64,000 bases of DNA from NCBI RefSeq assembly GCF_012927045.1, contig NZ_JABBFW010000022.1:24336-88335 (forward strand), given 5' to 3'. Below the pieces are notes generated by a model. That model ran no database searches and was not told the origin of the DNA. It saw only the letters and a program-made list of their open reading frames with translations. Below, one piece after another: positions 53,252 to 62,743 of the stretch. This DNA is from Azohydromonas caseinilytica (GTDB lineage Bacteria > Pseudomonadota > Gammaproteobacteria > Burkholderiales > Burkholderiaceae_C). How positions within the stretch are numbered: position 1 is the first letter of the stretch; each line of letters starts with the position of its first letter. Both the position numbers and the translations under genes were made by a program.

Positions 53252-54022
53252 TCACTCCGAGCTCTCGAAGTGCCGCTGCACCTTGCGGAACTGCTCCTCC
53301 TGCAGCGGCTCGCCGTGCCGGTAGCGCGGGCTGGACTCCACCGCCGCGCGCGTGAGCTGCACCCAGACTTTCCTGCCGGCCCAGTCGATGCGTTCGATCC
53401 AGCGCGGCTCGATCAGCACCTGCCGCCCGGCCAGCCAGTGGCCGGTGTCCACGACCGCGAAGGCGATGGCCCAGGTGCGCTCGTCGAACAGGAAGTCCGC
53501 GATGTGCCCGATGTCGCCGTCGCGTGCCGCGACGTGGTAGCCGACGACCTCGGTGCTGCTGCGCAGGTGCGGGTCGTCCTGGGCACTCTCTGCCTCCACT
53601 TGCGCAGCAGCCCCCGGTGGCAGGCCGGCACCGGGCGATGGCGGCGCCAGCACCATGCCGGCCAGGGCATGGGCCGTGGTGTCCACCATCGAATCACCCT
53701 GCCACCAGTACGGCCAGCCGTAGTGGTCGTAGATGGCGATCTCGTGCTGGCGCGACACCGGGCGCGCGGTGTCGATGTCCGGCTCGGCTTCGATCTGCCC
53801 CCGCGCCAGCGCCACCTCGATGCGGTGCCGGGCGCGGTCGATGCCCTGGATGGCCTGCGGCGCGATCAGCACCTTGCGCCCCGTCAGCCAGCCGCCGGTG
53901 TCCACCACCAGGTGGCGGATGACCCAGCGCAAGTCGTCGAAATAGGCCTCCGTCGCGTGGCCGATGTCGCCATCGGTCGCCGCCAGCGGGAGGCCGGCAA
54001 GCTCCTTGATGCTGCACAGCAT
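53252..54022 (-). CDS. Double PRC-barrel domain protein
   Basis: This 256-aa protein contains two PRC-barrel domains. The first is at about 1-75 (IKELAGLPLAATDGDIGHA, then LRWVIRHLVVDTGGWLTGRK). The second is at about 160-240 (VVGYHVAARDGDIGHIADFL, then WAIAFAVVDTGHWLAGRQVL). Both share D-G-D-I-G-H and V-V-D-T-G-x-W-L-x-G-R, so it is an internal duplication. A linker with YDHYGWPYWW joins them. The fold is known from photosynthetic reaction-centre H subunits and RimM, and in small stress proteins. No signal peptide is seen. The function is unknown. Confidence 0.85.
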   Translation of the reverse strand: MLCSIKELAGLPLAATDGDIGHATEAYFDDLRWVIRHLVVDTGGWLTGRKVLIAPQAIQGIDRARHRIEVALARGQIEAEPDIDTARPVSRQHEIAIYDHYGWPYWWQGDSMVDTTAHALAGMVLAPPSPGAGLPPGAAAQVEAESAQDDPHLRSSTEVVGYHVAARDGDIGHIADFLFDERTWAIAFAVVDTGHWLAGRQVLIEPRWIERIDWAGRKVWVQLTRAAVESSPRYRHGEPLQEEQFRKVQRHFESSE

Positions 54023-54088
54023 GGCGTGCTCCCGGTTGAACCCACCAGAGGCGCGGCAGCCGCTGTGCCCGGGGCGCGGGCCAGCCGC

Positions 54089-54385
54089 TCAGGCGCCGTG
54101 CGGACGCACCTCCCCCGCCGGGCGCATCGTGATCGCGTTGAAGGGGCAGCGGGCCTCGCACAGGCTGCAGCCGGTGCAGGGATCGGCCTCCACCAGCACC
54201 GCGAACTTGGTCCACCGCTCGGTGTGGAAGCTCAGCACGTGCACCGGGCAGACGGCGATGCAGCGGCCGCAGCCGGTGCAGCGGGCGGCATCGATGGCCG
54301 GCAGGGGCGCCCGGACGGGCCGCACGCGGGCCTTGCGTGCCGGCGCGGGCGGCGCTGGAGAGACGGGGTGGTTGGTCAGCGGCAT
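54089..54385 (-). CDS. 2[4Fe-4S] ferredoxin
   Basis: This 98-aa protein has a proline- and basic-rich N-terminus of about 35 residues and two classical cluster motifs: CTGCGRCIAVCP and CTGCSLCEARCP, each C-x2-C-x2-C-x3-C-P. The spacing fits electron-carrier ferredoxins or polyferredoxin domains. It stands alone between the PRC-barrel and DHH genes, so no partner is evident. It is separate from the AprB-like ferredoxin, which has a different first motif. Confidence 0.86.
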   Translation of the reverse strand: MPLTNHPVSPAPPAPARKARVRPVRAPLPAIDAARCTGCGRCIAVCPVHVLSFHTERWTKFAVLVEADPCTGCSLCEARCPFNAITMRPAGEVRPHGA

Positions 54386-54462
54386 GGGCCGAATCTAATG
54401 CAGCGTTGGTTGGACCCCGGCGCTCGCGGGAGCTGAGCAGGCCAGCGCGCGGACTGACTGAA

Positions 54463-55353
54463 TCAGGCCACGCCGGCTTCAGCGGGCAGCGCGTGCGCCG
54501 AGCGCAGCTCGCCCCGCAGCAACTCCACCACCCGCTCCCCCGGCAGCATGAACGCCGCCGCCTGCGCATGCCCGCCGCCGCCGAAGCGCGCGGCCAGGCG
54601 CTCGACGTCGAAGCCCTGCACCGAGCGCAGGCTGCACTTGAGCCGGCCCTGGTGGTCGATGCGCCAGATCAGGCAAAACGTGCCGCTGCGCTGCGCCAGC
54701 AGGCTGCCCACGGTGCTGGCGAACTCGGAAGGGGCGTTGACCATCAGCCCCGCCTCGCCGTCGATGCGGACCGGCGCCGGCTGCTCGGCGATGGACGCGC
54801 ACAGCGCCTCGAACTTGGCCTCCATCGCGGCGCCGCGCTCCACCATCCGGGCTCGTTCTTCCTCACTGAGCTGCAGCACCGACCGCCAGGCCTCGAAGCT
54901 CAGGGGCAGCAGGTCCAGCGCGGCCAGGAAGGGGCGCGCGTCGGGCACGTCCCAGCGCCACAGGTCGCGCGCCTGCACCGCGCGCAGCAGGTAGGGCACC
55001 GGCTCGCCCGGGTGGAAATGCTCCCAGGCGATGACGGCGCCGGAGCGGCTGAGGTCGAAATGCAGCCGCCCGCAGCAGGCCAGCTTCAGGCCCTGCAGCC
55101 GCTTCTGCGCCGAGACATGGTGGTCCAGCAGCGTGATGCTGCGCGCCCGCGTGCTCATCGCCTGCAGCACCTCGGGGTCGAAGGAATAGTCCAGGATGAA
55201 CACGTCCTTGCCGGCCACCTCCGGCGTCGGGTCGCCGTAGACGCAGGGCCGGTAGTCGGCCGAGTCGCCCAGCTTGAGCCAGGCGGCGAAGGCCGCACCG
55301 AAGCCGTCGGCACACTTGCCGTGGTAGAGCACGAGGGTCTGCTTGTCTTGCAT
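54463..55353 (-). CDS. DHH/DHHA1-family phosphoesterase
   Basis: This 296-aa protein has DHH-superfamily landmarks: YHGKCADGFGAAFAAWLKLG with the first metal Asp, DVFILDYSFDPEVL, the DHH motif in ITLLDHHVSAQKRL, and near the C-terminus GGGGHAQAAAFMLPG of the DHHA1 domain. Relatives hydrolyse oligonucleotides, pAp or cyclic dinucleotide products. ATG 55353 is chosen because upstream codons lack similarity and the HGKCADG motif normally lies within the first 20 residues. No GAF/PAS part is present, so it is not a GdpP. The exact substrate is unknown. Confidence 0.82.
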   Translation of the reverse strand: MQDKQTLVLYHGKCADGFGAAFAAWLKLGDSADYRPCVYGDPTPEVAGKDVFILDYSFDPEVLQAMSTRARSITLLDHHVSAQKRLQGLKLACCGRLHFDLSRSGAVIAWEHFHPGEPVPYLLRAVQARDLWRWDVPDARPFLAALDLLPLSFEAWRSVLQLSEEERARMVERGAAMEAKFEALCASIAEQPAPVRIDGEAGLMVNAPSEFASTVGSLLAQRSGTFCLIWRIDHQGRLKCSLRSVQGFDVERLAARFGGGGHAQAAAFMLPGERVVELLRGELRSAHALPAEAGVA

Positions 55354-55578
55354 GCGGGTCCTGATGTCTTGGGCGCCTGGGCGCCGTTGGCCGGCCGCGA
55401 CGCACTGGAAGGACATCGGGCCGGCATGGCCGCATTCTCGTTGCTCGCCCCTCCTGCCCCGCGACAGTGGCAGCTCCGAGGCAGCGGCATACTGGTTGCA
55501 GCACCACCCCAGCGGTCAGGAACGCCCGGGAGCAGGAACCCGGCTTCGGTTGACCCGCTCAACCAACGAGGATTCGCG

Positions 55579-56457
55579 ATGGCAGACGCAGCGTACACGC
55601 CGCCAAAGGTATGGAAATGGGAAGCGCCCAGCGGCGGCGCCTTCGCCCATATCAACCGGCCCATGGCCGGACCCACCCACGACAAGGCGCTGCCGGTGGG
55701 CCGGCATCCCCTGCAGCTCTACTCGCTGGCGACGCCCAATGGTGTGAAAGTCACCATCCTGCTGGAGGAGCTGCTCGCGCTGGGCTTCGAAGGGGCGGAA
55801 TACGACGCCCACCTGATCCGGATCAACGAGGGAGACCAGTTCGGCAGCGGCTTCGTCGCGGTGAATCCCAACTCCAAGATTCCTGCGCTGCTCGACCGCA
55901 GCACCGATCCGGCCATCCGGGTCTTCGAGTCGGGCTCCATCCTGCTGTACCTGGCCGAGAAGTTCGGCGCCTTCATTCCCAAGGACATTGCCGGGCGTAC
56001 CGAGTGCCTGTCGTGGCTGTTCTGGCAGATGGGAAGCGCTCCGTTGCTGGGCGGCGGCTTCGGCCACTTCTATGCCTACGCCCCCGAGAAGTACGAGTAC
56101 CCGATCAACCGCTATGCCATGGAAGTGAAGCGCCAGCTGGACGTGCTCGATCGCCAGCTGAGCGGACATGCCCATGTCGCCGGGGAGGAGTACACCATTG
56201 CCGACATGGCGATCTGGCCGTGGTACGGGGCGCTCGTCACCAACCAGGTGTACGGGGCGGCGGAGTTCCTGGACGCGCAGTCCTACGCGCACGTGCTGCG
56301 CTGGGCACACGATGTCGCCCAGCGGCCCGCGGTGCGCCGCGGCCGGATGGTGAACCGCACCTGGGGTGCGCCCGAGGAGCAGCTCCATGAACGCCACGAC
56401 GCCCGTGATTTCGAGCTGCGGACCCAGGACAAGATCGGGGTGGCACCAGGCGGCTGA
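55579..56457 (+). CDS. yghU: YghU-like glutathione S-transferase / disulfide-bond oxidoreductase
   Basis: This 292-aa protein is of the YghU/YfcG group. The N-terminal extension (YTPPKVWKWEAPSGGAFAHI NRPMAG region) precedes a thioredoxin-like domain with SLATPNGVKVTILLEELLAL and VNPNSKIPALLDRS, where N-P-N-S-K-I-P is the glutathione-binding cis-Pro region, and FESGSILLYLAEKFG. The all-helical C-domain includes EYTIADMAIWPWYGAL. E. coli YghU reduces disulfides with glutathione. The ATG follows CGAGGA at about 8 bases. It is monocistronic. Confidence 0.88.
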   Translation: MADAAYTPPKVWKWEAPSGGAFAHINRPMAGPTHDKALPVGRHPLQLYSLATPNGVKVTILLEELLALGFEGAEYDAHLIRINEGDQFGSGFVAVNPNSKIPALLDRSTDPAIRVFESGSILLYLAEKFGAFIPKDIAGRTECLSWLFWQMGSAPLLGGGFGHFYAYAPEKYEYPINRYAMEVKRQLDVLDRQLSGHAHVAGEEYTIADMAIWPWYGALVTNQVYGAAEFLDAQSYAHVLRWAHDVAQRPAVRRGRMVNRTWGAPEEQLHERHDARDFELRTQDKIGVAPGG

Positions 56458-56609
56458 GCCGCCCGTGTCGCAAGCGAGGCTTGCGCAAGCCCGGTACCCG
56501 ACCCTTGTCGATCAGCCCGCCAGCCCCATCTGAGGGAGCCTGGGCAGCTCTTTTGCTCACCGGGACAGAGGTTGACGAATTTCCCGCATACCTCCTTGCA
56601 AGAAACACC

Positions 56610-57149
56610 ATGAATTGCGACCTGATCCTGATTGCCAATGCCAGCGAAGCCCGGTTGCTGGCCCGCACCGATGCGCAGGACGAGCTGGTCGTCCTCGACA
56701 CCGTGCTGCGCTCCGAGAGCCGCTCGATGCCCGGCCCGGAGCGACTTGCGGCCAACCAGAGCGTCTGGGAGGACGGTGGCCTGGGCGAGGGCCATGCGCC
56801 CACGCGGCCCCTGGACCCCCTGCGCAGGCGCATGCGCCAGTTCGCTGCCCTGGTGGCCCGCCGCTTCGAGCAGGAGCTGGCCGGCCGGCGCTTCGACCGC
56901 GTGGCGCTGTTTGCCGCCTGCCCGTTCCTGAGCGAGCTCATGCGCCAGCTCAGCCCGGCCACGAAAAAGATGCTGCAGGCGGTGGTCGATACCGACATCT
57001 CCGACCTCGGGCTGCCCCAGGCGGCACAGCGCAGCGAACAGGCGCTGCAGGCGGGCGAGTACGCGGCTCGGCGCAGGGACGCGTCCGACCAGGCGCGCCG
57101 GCTGCGCCACTTCGCCGGCGGCATGGCGCTGGAAAAAGCCGCGGCCTGA
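56610..57149 (+). CDS. Host-attachment-family protein
   Basis: This 179-aa protein belongs to the family first named 'required for attachment to host cells' (AtsE-like; related to archaeo-eukaryotic release-factor-like folds). It has LILIANASEARLLARTDAQD at the start and a basic middle (PLRRRMRQFAALVARRFEQE). FDRVALFAACPFLSELMRQL and KKMLQAVVDTDISDLGLPQ follow, with D-x-D-x-S/T-D near the end. It is cytoplasmic by sequence. Its biochemical role is not known. The ATG at 56610 follows a modest AAGAAA site; codons upstream do not match the family. Confidence 0.75.
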   Translation: MNCDLILIANASEARLLARTDAQDELVVLDTVLRSESRSMPGPERLAANQSVWEDGGLGEGHAPTRPLDPLRRRMRQFAALVARRFEQELAGRRFDRVALFAACPFLSELMRQLSPATKKMLQAVVDTDISDLGLPQAAQRSEQALQAGEYAARRRDASDQARRLRHFAGGMALEKAAA

Positions 57150-57340
57150 AGGCCCCTGCCCGGTTCGCACGCCGGTGCCGCGCAGGGCGCCGCGCGTCAA
57201 GCCGTACTCACGCCCGCCGCGCGGCCGCTCACCATCACCTCATTGTTGAGTTCAGGTTAACGATGCCTTGAATTCCAAGGCGATCCGGCGACCCATGCGG
57301 TTTCTACAGTCCGTCTCCATCAAGACGACAGGAGACAGGC

Positions 57341-58321
57341 ATGAGCACCGGAATCGCCCGCAGGCACTTCATGAAGGCTTGCAGTGCCGCGGCCCTTGGG
57401 CTGTGCATCAACGCGGCCTCGGCGCAGGCTTGGCCCAGCAGGCCCGTGACCCTGGTCGTGCCGTTCCCGCCCGGCGGCACCACCGACGTCATCGCCCGGG
57501 CCCTGGCCGAGCGGCTGACCCAGGCGCTGGGCCAGACCGTCATCGTGGAGAGCAAGCCGGGCGCGGGCGCCACGCTGGGCGCGGACATGGTGGCCAAGTC
57601 CAGGCCCGACGGCTACACGCTGCTCATGGGCGCGGTGCACCACACCATTGCGCCCAGCATCTACAAGAAGCTGCCCTACGACTTCCAGAAGGACTTCGCG
57701 CCGGTGTCCACGGTGGCGCTGGTGCCCAACGTGCTGGTGATCAATGCCAGCACCCCGGCGAAGAGCGTGAAGGAGTTCGTCGCCCTGGCCAAGAGCAAGC
57801 CGGGCATGACCTACGGCTCCAACGGCAACGGCACCGCGCAGCACCTCATCGGCACGCAGTTCCAGACCCTCACCGGCGTGGACCTGGTGCACGTGCCCTA
57901 CAAGGGCAGCGGCCCGCTGACCACGGACCTGCTGGGCGGCCAGATCAACCTGTCCTTCGACACCGTCACGCCCGTGCTGCAGCACATCAGGAGCGGCAAG
58001 CTGCGCGCCCTGGCCGTGACCACCGCCAAGCGCTCCAGCGCCCTGCCCGAGGTGCCGACGCTGGACGAGGCCGGCCTCAAGGGCTTCGACATCGGCACCT
58101 GGTTCGGCGTGCTGGCGCCCGCGGCCACGCCCAAGGACATCACGGCGCGCCTGAACAGCGAGATCGTCAAGGCGCTGCAGGCGCCTGAGCTGCGCAGGCG
58201 CATGGACGAGATCGGTGCCGAGCCCATCGGCAACACCCAGGAAGCGATGGCCCAGCAGATCAAGGACGAGACGGCCAAGTTCGCCAGGCTGGTCAAGGAC
58301 GCCAAGGTCGTCATCGAGTAA
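57341..58321 (+). CDS. Bug (TTT-family) periplasmic solute-binding protein
   Basis: This 326-aa protein has a signal with twin arginines, ARRHFMKACSAAALGLCINA, which may be Tat-dependent. WPSRPVTLVVPFPPGGTTDV is the Bug signature after cleavage, and VPYKGSGPLTTDLLGGQINL and LPEVPTLDEAGLKGFDIGTW are family blocks. Bug proteins bind carboxylates in the periplasm. It stands 119 bases before ttdA, so tartrate or a similar hydroxy-diacid is the likely ligand. No TctAB-type membrane genes are in the window; the receptor must share a permease elsewhere or act as a sensor. Confidence 0.9.
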   Translation: MSTGIARRHFMKACSAAALGLCINAASAQAWPSRPVTLVVPFPPGGTTDVIARALAERLTQALGQTVIVESKPGAGATLGADMVAKSRPDGYTLLMGAVHHTIAPSIYKKLPYDFQKDFAPVSTVALVPNVLVINASTPAKSVKEFVALAKSKPGMTYGSNGNGTAQHLIGTQFQTLTGVDLVHVPYKGSGPLTTDLLGGQINLSFDTVTPVLQHIRSGKLRALAVTTAKRSSALPEVPTLDEAGLKGFDIGTWFGVLAPAATPKDITARLNSEIVKALQAPELRRRMDEIGAEPIGNTQEAMAQQIKDETAKFARLVKDAKVVIE

Positions 58322-58440
58322 GCCGGCCCGCCGCGCCGGCAGCCCGCACGGCTCGGGCAAGCAAGTCAAGCACTCAACGTTTTCGCACCGCGCCGACAGC
58401 CCAGGCGGGCAGCGCCGTGCCCTTATCCCAGGAGCAATTC

Positions 58441-59352
58441 ATGGTGAACATCGAAGACCGGGACACCGCGGTCGCCAACCTCAAGGACGTGATGTGGAAG
58501 TTCACGTCCTACATCGGCAAGCGGCTGCCCACCGACGTGACCCACAAGCTGGCCGACCTGCGCGAGCGGGAAACCCACCCGCTGGCCAAGGCCGTGTACC
58601 AGTCCATGAAGGAGAACCAGGAGGCCGCCGACAAGCTGGACCGGCCCAGCTGCCAGGACACCGGCGTGATCCAGTACTTCATCAACGCCGGCGCGCGCTT
58701 TCCGCTGCTGGGCGAGCTGGAGGAGATCCTGAACTACGCCACGCTGGAGGCCACGCGCCAAGGCCCGCTGCGCCACAACGCGGTTGAAACCTTCGACGAG
58801 AAGAACACCGGCACCAACACCGGCTCGAAGATTCCCTGGCTGGACTGGGAGATCGACCCGCAGGGCGACAGCGTCACCATCGACGTGTACATGGCCGGCG
58901 GCGGCTGCACGCTGCCCGGGGCGGCCAAGGTGCTGATGCCCGGCGAAGGGTACGAGGGCGTGGCCGAGTTCGTGTTCGACGTGATCACCTCGCGCGGCGT
59001 CAATGCCTGCCCGCCGATGCTGGTCGGCGTGGGCGTGTCCACCTCGGCCGAGACGGCGGCGCGGCTGTCCAAGAAGGCGATCCTGCGCCCGGTGGACTCG
59101 TGCCACCCCAACCCGAACGCGGCCAAGATGGAGAAGCTGCTGGAGGACGGCCTCAACGAGGTCGGCCTGGGCCCGCAGGGCCTCACCGGCAACGCCAGCG
59201 TGATGGGCGTGAACATCGAGTCCTCGGCGCGCCACCCTTCCACCATCGGCGTGGCCGTGTCCACCGGCTGCTGGGCGCACCGTCGCGGGCGCATCAAGGT
59301 CAACGCCGACCTGTCCCACGAAATCATCTCGCACCAAGGAGTCGTGCTGTGA
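58441..59352 (+). CDS. ttdA: L(+)-tartrate dehydratase subunit alpha
   Basis: This 303-aa protein has exactly the length of E. coli TtdA and the class I fumarase alpha pattern. Cys71 in [13 protein letters not shown], Cys190 in [13 protein letters not shown] and Cys277 in [10 protein letters not shown] are the expected [4Fe-4S] ligands. [13 protein letters not shown] and [15 protein letters not shown] are further blocks. With TtdB it dehydrates L-tartrate to oxaloacetate; a two-subunit fumarase is the main alternative. The ATG follows AGGAG at 58430-58434. The stop overlaps the GTG start of ttdB. Confidence 0.85.
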   Translation: MVNIEDRDTAVANLKDVMWKFTSYIGKRLPTDVTHKLADLRERETHPLAKAVYQSMKENQEAADKLDRPSCQDTGVIQYFINAGARFPLLGELEEILNYATLEATRQGPLRHNAVETFDEKNTGTNTGSKIPWLDWEIDPQGDSVTIDVYMAGGGCTLPGAAKVLMPGEGYEGVAEFVFDVITSRGVNACPPMLVGVGVSTSAETAARLSKKAILRPVDSCHPNPNAAKMEKLLEDGLNEVGLGPQGLTGNASVMGVNIESSARHPSTIGVAVSTGCWAHRRGRIKVNADLSHEIISHQGVVL

Positions 59353-59966
59353 GCGGCCAAATCAAGATCCTGACCACGCCCATCAAGGACGAAGACCTCG
59401 AAGCGCTCAACGTGGGCGACGTGGTCTACCTCACGGGCACGCTCGTCACCTGCCGCGACGTGGCGCACCGCCGCCTCATCGAGCTCGGCCGCGAGCTGCC
59501 GGTGGATCTCAAGGGCGGCGCCATCTTCCACGCCGGCCCGATCGTGAAGCAGAAGGAGGACGGCAGCTACGAGATGGTCTCCATCGGCCCGACCACCAGC
59601 ATGCGCATGGAGAAGTTCGAGAAGGAGTTCATCCGGCAGACCGGCGTGAAGCTGGTGGTGGGCAAGGGCGGCATGGGCGCCGAAACCGCCGCGGGCTGCG
59701 TGGAGAACAAGGCCGTGCACGCCATCTTCCCCGGCGGCTGCGCGGTGCTGGCCGCCACCAAGGTCGAGAAGATCGAGGACGCGCAGTGGAAGGACCTGGG
59801 CATGCCCGAAACGCTGTGGGTCAACCGCGTCAAGGAGTTCGGCCCGCTGATCATTTCCATCGACACCAAGGGCCGCAACCTGATCGACGAGAACAAGGCA
59901 CGCTTCAACGAGAAGAAGAAGCCCATCCTCCAGCGCATCAACGAGGAGGTGCGGTTCATCAAGTGA
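59349..59966 (+). CDS. ttdB: L(+)-tartrate dehydratase subunit beta
   Basis: This 205-aa protein is close to E. coli TtdB (201 aa) in length. [51 protein letters not shown] and [15 protein letters not shown] are the class I fumarase beta landmarks, with Arg and Thr residues of the substrate site. It uses a GTG start at 59349 within GTGA, overlapping the ttdA stop by four bases, so the subunits are made in step. A hairpin 24 bases beyond the stop is the likely terminator. Confidence 0.87.
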   Translation: MSGQIKILTTPIKDEDLEALNVGDVVYLTGTLVTCRDVAHRRLIELGRELPVDLKGGAIFHAGPIVKQKEDGSYEMVSIGPTTSMRMEKFEKEFIRQTGVKLVVGKGGMGAETAAGCVENKAVHAIFPGGCAVLAATKVEKIEDAQWKDLGMPETLWVNRVKEFGPLIISIDTKGRNLIDENKARFNEKKKPILQRINEEVRFIK

Positions 59967-59989
59967 GCCTTTCCGCAGTGATGGCTGCA

Positions 59990-60017
59990 GGGCGCCTTGG
60001 GGCGCCCGTCGTGCTTT
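59990..60017 (+). terminator. Probable terminator after ttdAB
   Basis: GGGCGCC (59990-59996) and GGCGCCC (60001-60007) form a perfect stem around TTGG. The T-run is late and short (GTCGTGCTTT), so it is a moderate candidate. The convergent EAL-protein gene ends at 60030. Confidence 0.5.
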
Positions 60018-60029
60018 CGGAGCGGCCGC

Positions 60030-62615
60030 TCACGCCGCCGCCAGCATCGTCTCGATCCGCTCCGGCGGCAGCGCCGGGCTGAACAGGAAGCCTTGCGCCT
60101 CGTCGCAGCGCAGGAGCTTCAGCAGGTAGGACTGCTGGTCGGAATCGACGCCTTCGGCAATCACCTTCACCGACATGGCGTGGGCCAGCGAGATGATGGT
60201 GTTCACGACCGTGACATCGTCCGGGTCGTGGGCCATCGGCTTGATGAAGGAGCGGTCAATCTTGATCGCGGTCATGGGCAGCTTGGCGATATAGGCCAGC
60301 GACGAGTAGCCGGTGCCGAAATCATCGATGGCCACGCCCACACCCATATCCCGCACGGATCTGAGTATGGCGGCGCATTCATCCACGTCCTCCATCACCG
60401 TGCTTTCCAGGACTTCCAGATCCAGGCGGGGCGACCCGTTCGCACCGCCGTTGATGAGTTGCGCCAGCTCTGCCAGAAACCTTTTGCGCCTGAGTTGCGC
60501 CGGCGACACATTGACCGCAATACGAGGCGGGTGCAGGCCTTTGGCCACCCAACCGAGATAGTCGGCGACGGCCTGTTGCAAGACCCATTCGCCCACTTCC
60601 ATGACCATGCCCGTTTCCTCCAGGATGGGCACGAACTCGCCCGCTGCCCGCAAGCCATGTTCGGGATCGTTCCAGCGGATCAGCGCCTCCAGCCCGGCCA
60701 GGCGTCCATTGCCCAGGCTCATTTTCGGCTGGTAGTGCAATGCGAATTCCCCCGCCGACAGCGCCTTGCGCAAGCGGTTCTCGACGGACAGCCGCTGGAC
60801 GATTCGCGCCTGCATCTGTGGCGTGTAAAACAGGTAGCGCTCGTCGCTGGCCTCGGCGCGCTTGAGCGCGGTTTCCGCGTTCTTGAACAGGGTTTCGGCA
60901 TCCTCTGCGTCATTGGGAAACAGGGACACGCCGGCCTTCACGGAAATGCGCAATTCCTCCCCGCCGACCAGGAACGGCTTGCTGATCGCCCCCAGAAAAT
61001 CCTGCTCCAGGATGCGGGCCATATCGCCTTCTTCCCGGACCGGGGTCACGAGGGCGGCGAAGCTGTCCGCGCTGATGCGGGCGACATGGTCGGCATCCTG
61101 GCCGGCGCGCTGGACCGCCGTGAGCCGCTCGGCGAACTGGCGCAGGAGCACATCGCCGGCATGGCGCCCCAGGCTGTCGTTGAGGCTGCTGAAACGCTCG
61201 ATGTCGAAGACCACCACGCCGAGCATGTCCCGCCCCGCCTGGCGCGCCTGCAACTGCTGGTTCAGTCGGTCGAGAAACAGTGTGCGGTTGGGCAATTCGG
61301 TCAGCGCATCGAAATAGGCCAGATACGCGAGCCGTTCCTCCTTGTCGATGTGGTCCAGGCCGAAGGCCACGTCCCCGGCCAGCTCCGCGAGAATTTTCAT
61401 CTCCTCGTCGTTGAAGACATCGGCCTCGGACGCCAGCAGCCCGATGAGGCCCAGCGCTTCCCCGGCCACCAGCAGCGGCAGCACGACGGCGCAGCGGCCG
61501 TCCGCGGCCCATTCACGCAAGGCGGGATCGGCAGCAAGCTCGTCCGCGTTTCTCACGAGCGGCCTTTTGTCCCGCAACGCCCTGTCCACCAGCGCGCTGC
61601 GCGTGACCGACTGGACGCGTTGGCAAGGCGCAGCGTCCGTGAGGTTCTGCTCCGCGGCCGCGGCAATTTCAACCGCGCCCGTGCGCCGATGGGTGATCGC
61701 TACCCACGCCGATTTGAACCGGCCCAGCTCGACGGCAATTCGGCAGGCTTCCTGGAACAGCGCGTCACGGTCGCGGATGCGCACGATGGCGGAGTTGATG
61801 CCGCTCAGCATGCCAAGGACGCGGTTGGCCCGGCGCAGGTTCTCTTCGGCGCGCACACGGTCGGTCACGTCGATCGCCACGCACCCCAGCAGGGTTGCCG
61901 TGCCGCCCGGCTCGACGATCGGAAACTTGTGGCTCAGCCAATGGTGAAGCCCGTCGTCATGGGGGACGGTTTCGATCTCCCGCACCAGTCTTTCGCCTTC
62001 GAACACGCGACGGTCGTTGGCGCAATACTGCGCCGCCACCTCCGCGGGCCACACCTCGTCAGTGCGCCGCCCCAAGGTTTGCGACGGGCTGCGCTTGTAG
62101 ACGGTCTCCCACACGTCATTGACGAAGACGTAACGACCCTCGGCGTCCTTGATCATCGCCACCCCGGGCAGGTGGCGCATGAACAGCCGGAACAGGCTGG
62201 CGTCGGAAGGGGGCCGCGCCACGTCGGGCTGTGGCAGGGAAGCCTGCGGCACGCCGCCCAGCACCTGCCGGACAGCCTGTGCGAGGCGCCCTGGATGAAC
62301 GAGGGACACGCAGTCCGTGGCCCCTGCCTTGACCGCTGCGACGACGGCGCCTTCGTCGAGCGTGTCGGACGACAGGACGATGATAGGCACCTCCGGGCAC
62401 GCCGCCCGGGCGTGCGCGAGCGCCAACATGCCGTCGAATGCCGGCGGCGCATGTTCCAGCAGGATGAGCGGCGGCCTGCCCCGCGCGAGCGCAGCCGCGA
62501 ACTCGTCCACCGCGCGCAGCGCCAGAAGCTCCCAGGCGGGACCTGGGAGTTCGCGTCGCACCCGGGCCCCAACCCCGGCGCTTCCCAAGAAGAGCAGTTG
62601 CAGGCGGTCGTTCAT
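60030..62615 (-). CDS. Degenerate REC - PAS - GAF - degenerate GGDEF - EAL protein (probable c-di-GMP phosphodiesterase)
   Basis: This 861-aa protein has five parts. Residues 1-120 are receiver-like, but the acceptor position reads ILLEH, Glu54 instead of Asp. A PAS domain lies at about 137-255 and a GAF domain at about 262-425. The GGDEF domain starts YLAYFDALTELPNRTLF at 431 and has SADSF at 515-519 in place of GGDEF, so cyclase activity is unlikely. The EAL domain has EAL at 643-645 (GLEALIRW), DDFGTGYSSL, IKIDRSFI and AEGVD, the residues needed for hydrolysis. It probably degrades c-di-GMP in response to a ligand sensed by PAS or GAF. Confidence 0.88.
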   Translation of the reverse strand: MNDRLQLLFLGSAGVGARVRRELPGPAWELLALRAVDEFAAALARGRPPLILLEHAPPAFDGMLALAHARAACPEVPIIVLSSDTLDEGAVVAAVKAGATDCVSLVHPGRLAQAVRQVLGGVPQASLPQPDVARPPSDASLFRLFMRHLPGVAMIKDAEGRYVFVNDVWETVYKRSPSQTLGRRTDEVWPAEVAAQYCANDRRVFEGERLVREIETVPHDDGLHHWLSHKFPIVEPGGTATLLGCVAIDVTDRVRAEENLRRANRVLGMLSGINSAIVRIRDRDALFQEACRIAVELGRFKSAWVAITHRRTGAVEIAAAAEQNLTDAAPCQRVQSVTRSALVDRALRDKRPLVRNADELAADPALREWAADGRCAVVLPLLVAGEALGLIGLLASEADVFNDEEMKILAELAGDVAFGLDHIDKEERLAYLAYFDALTELPNRTLFLDRLNQQLQARQAGRDMLGVVVFDIERFSSLNDSLGRHAGDVLLRQFAERLTAVQRAGQDADHVARISADSFAALVTPVREEGDMARILEQDFLGAISKPFLVGGEELRISVKAGVSLFPNDAEDAETLFKNAETALKRAEASDERYLFYTPQMQARIVQRLSVENRLRKALSAGEFALHYQPKMSLGNGRLAGLEALIRWNDPEHGLRAAGEFVPILEETGMVMEVGEWVLQQAVADYLGWVAKGLHPPRIAVNVSPAQLRRKRFLAELAQLINGGANGSPRLDLEVLESTVMEDVDECAAILRSVRDMGVGVAIDDFGTGYSSLAYIAKLPMTAIKIDRSFIKPMAHDPDDVTVVNTIISLAHAMSVKVIAEGVDSDQQSYLLKLLRCDEAQGFLFSPALPPERIETMLAAA

Positions 62616-62743
62616 GAGTTCCCCTTTTCAGGCTGGTGAGGAACCTCCCGTGTGCCGAGTGTCGAGAATGCGAAGGGCTTGTTCAACCGTGGGCGAGCGC
62701 GAGCGGATGCACCGCGCTGGCCCGGACCTCAGGAGGACCCGCC

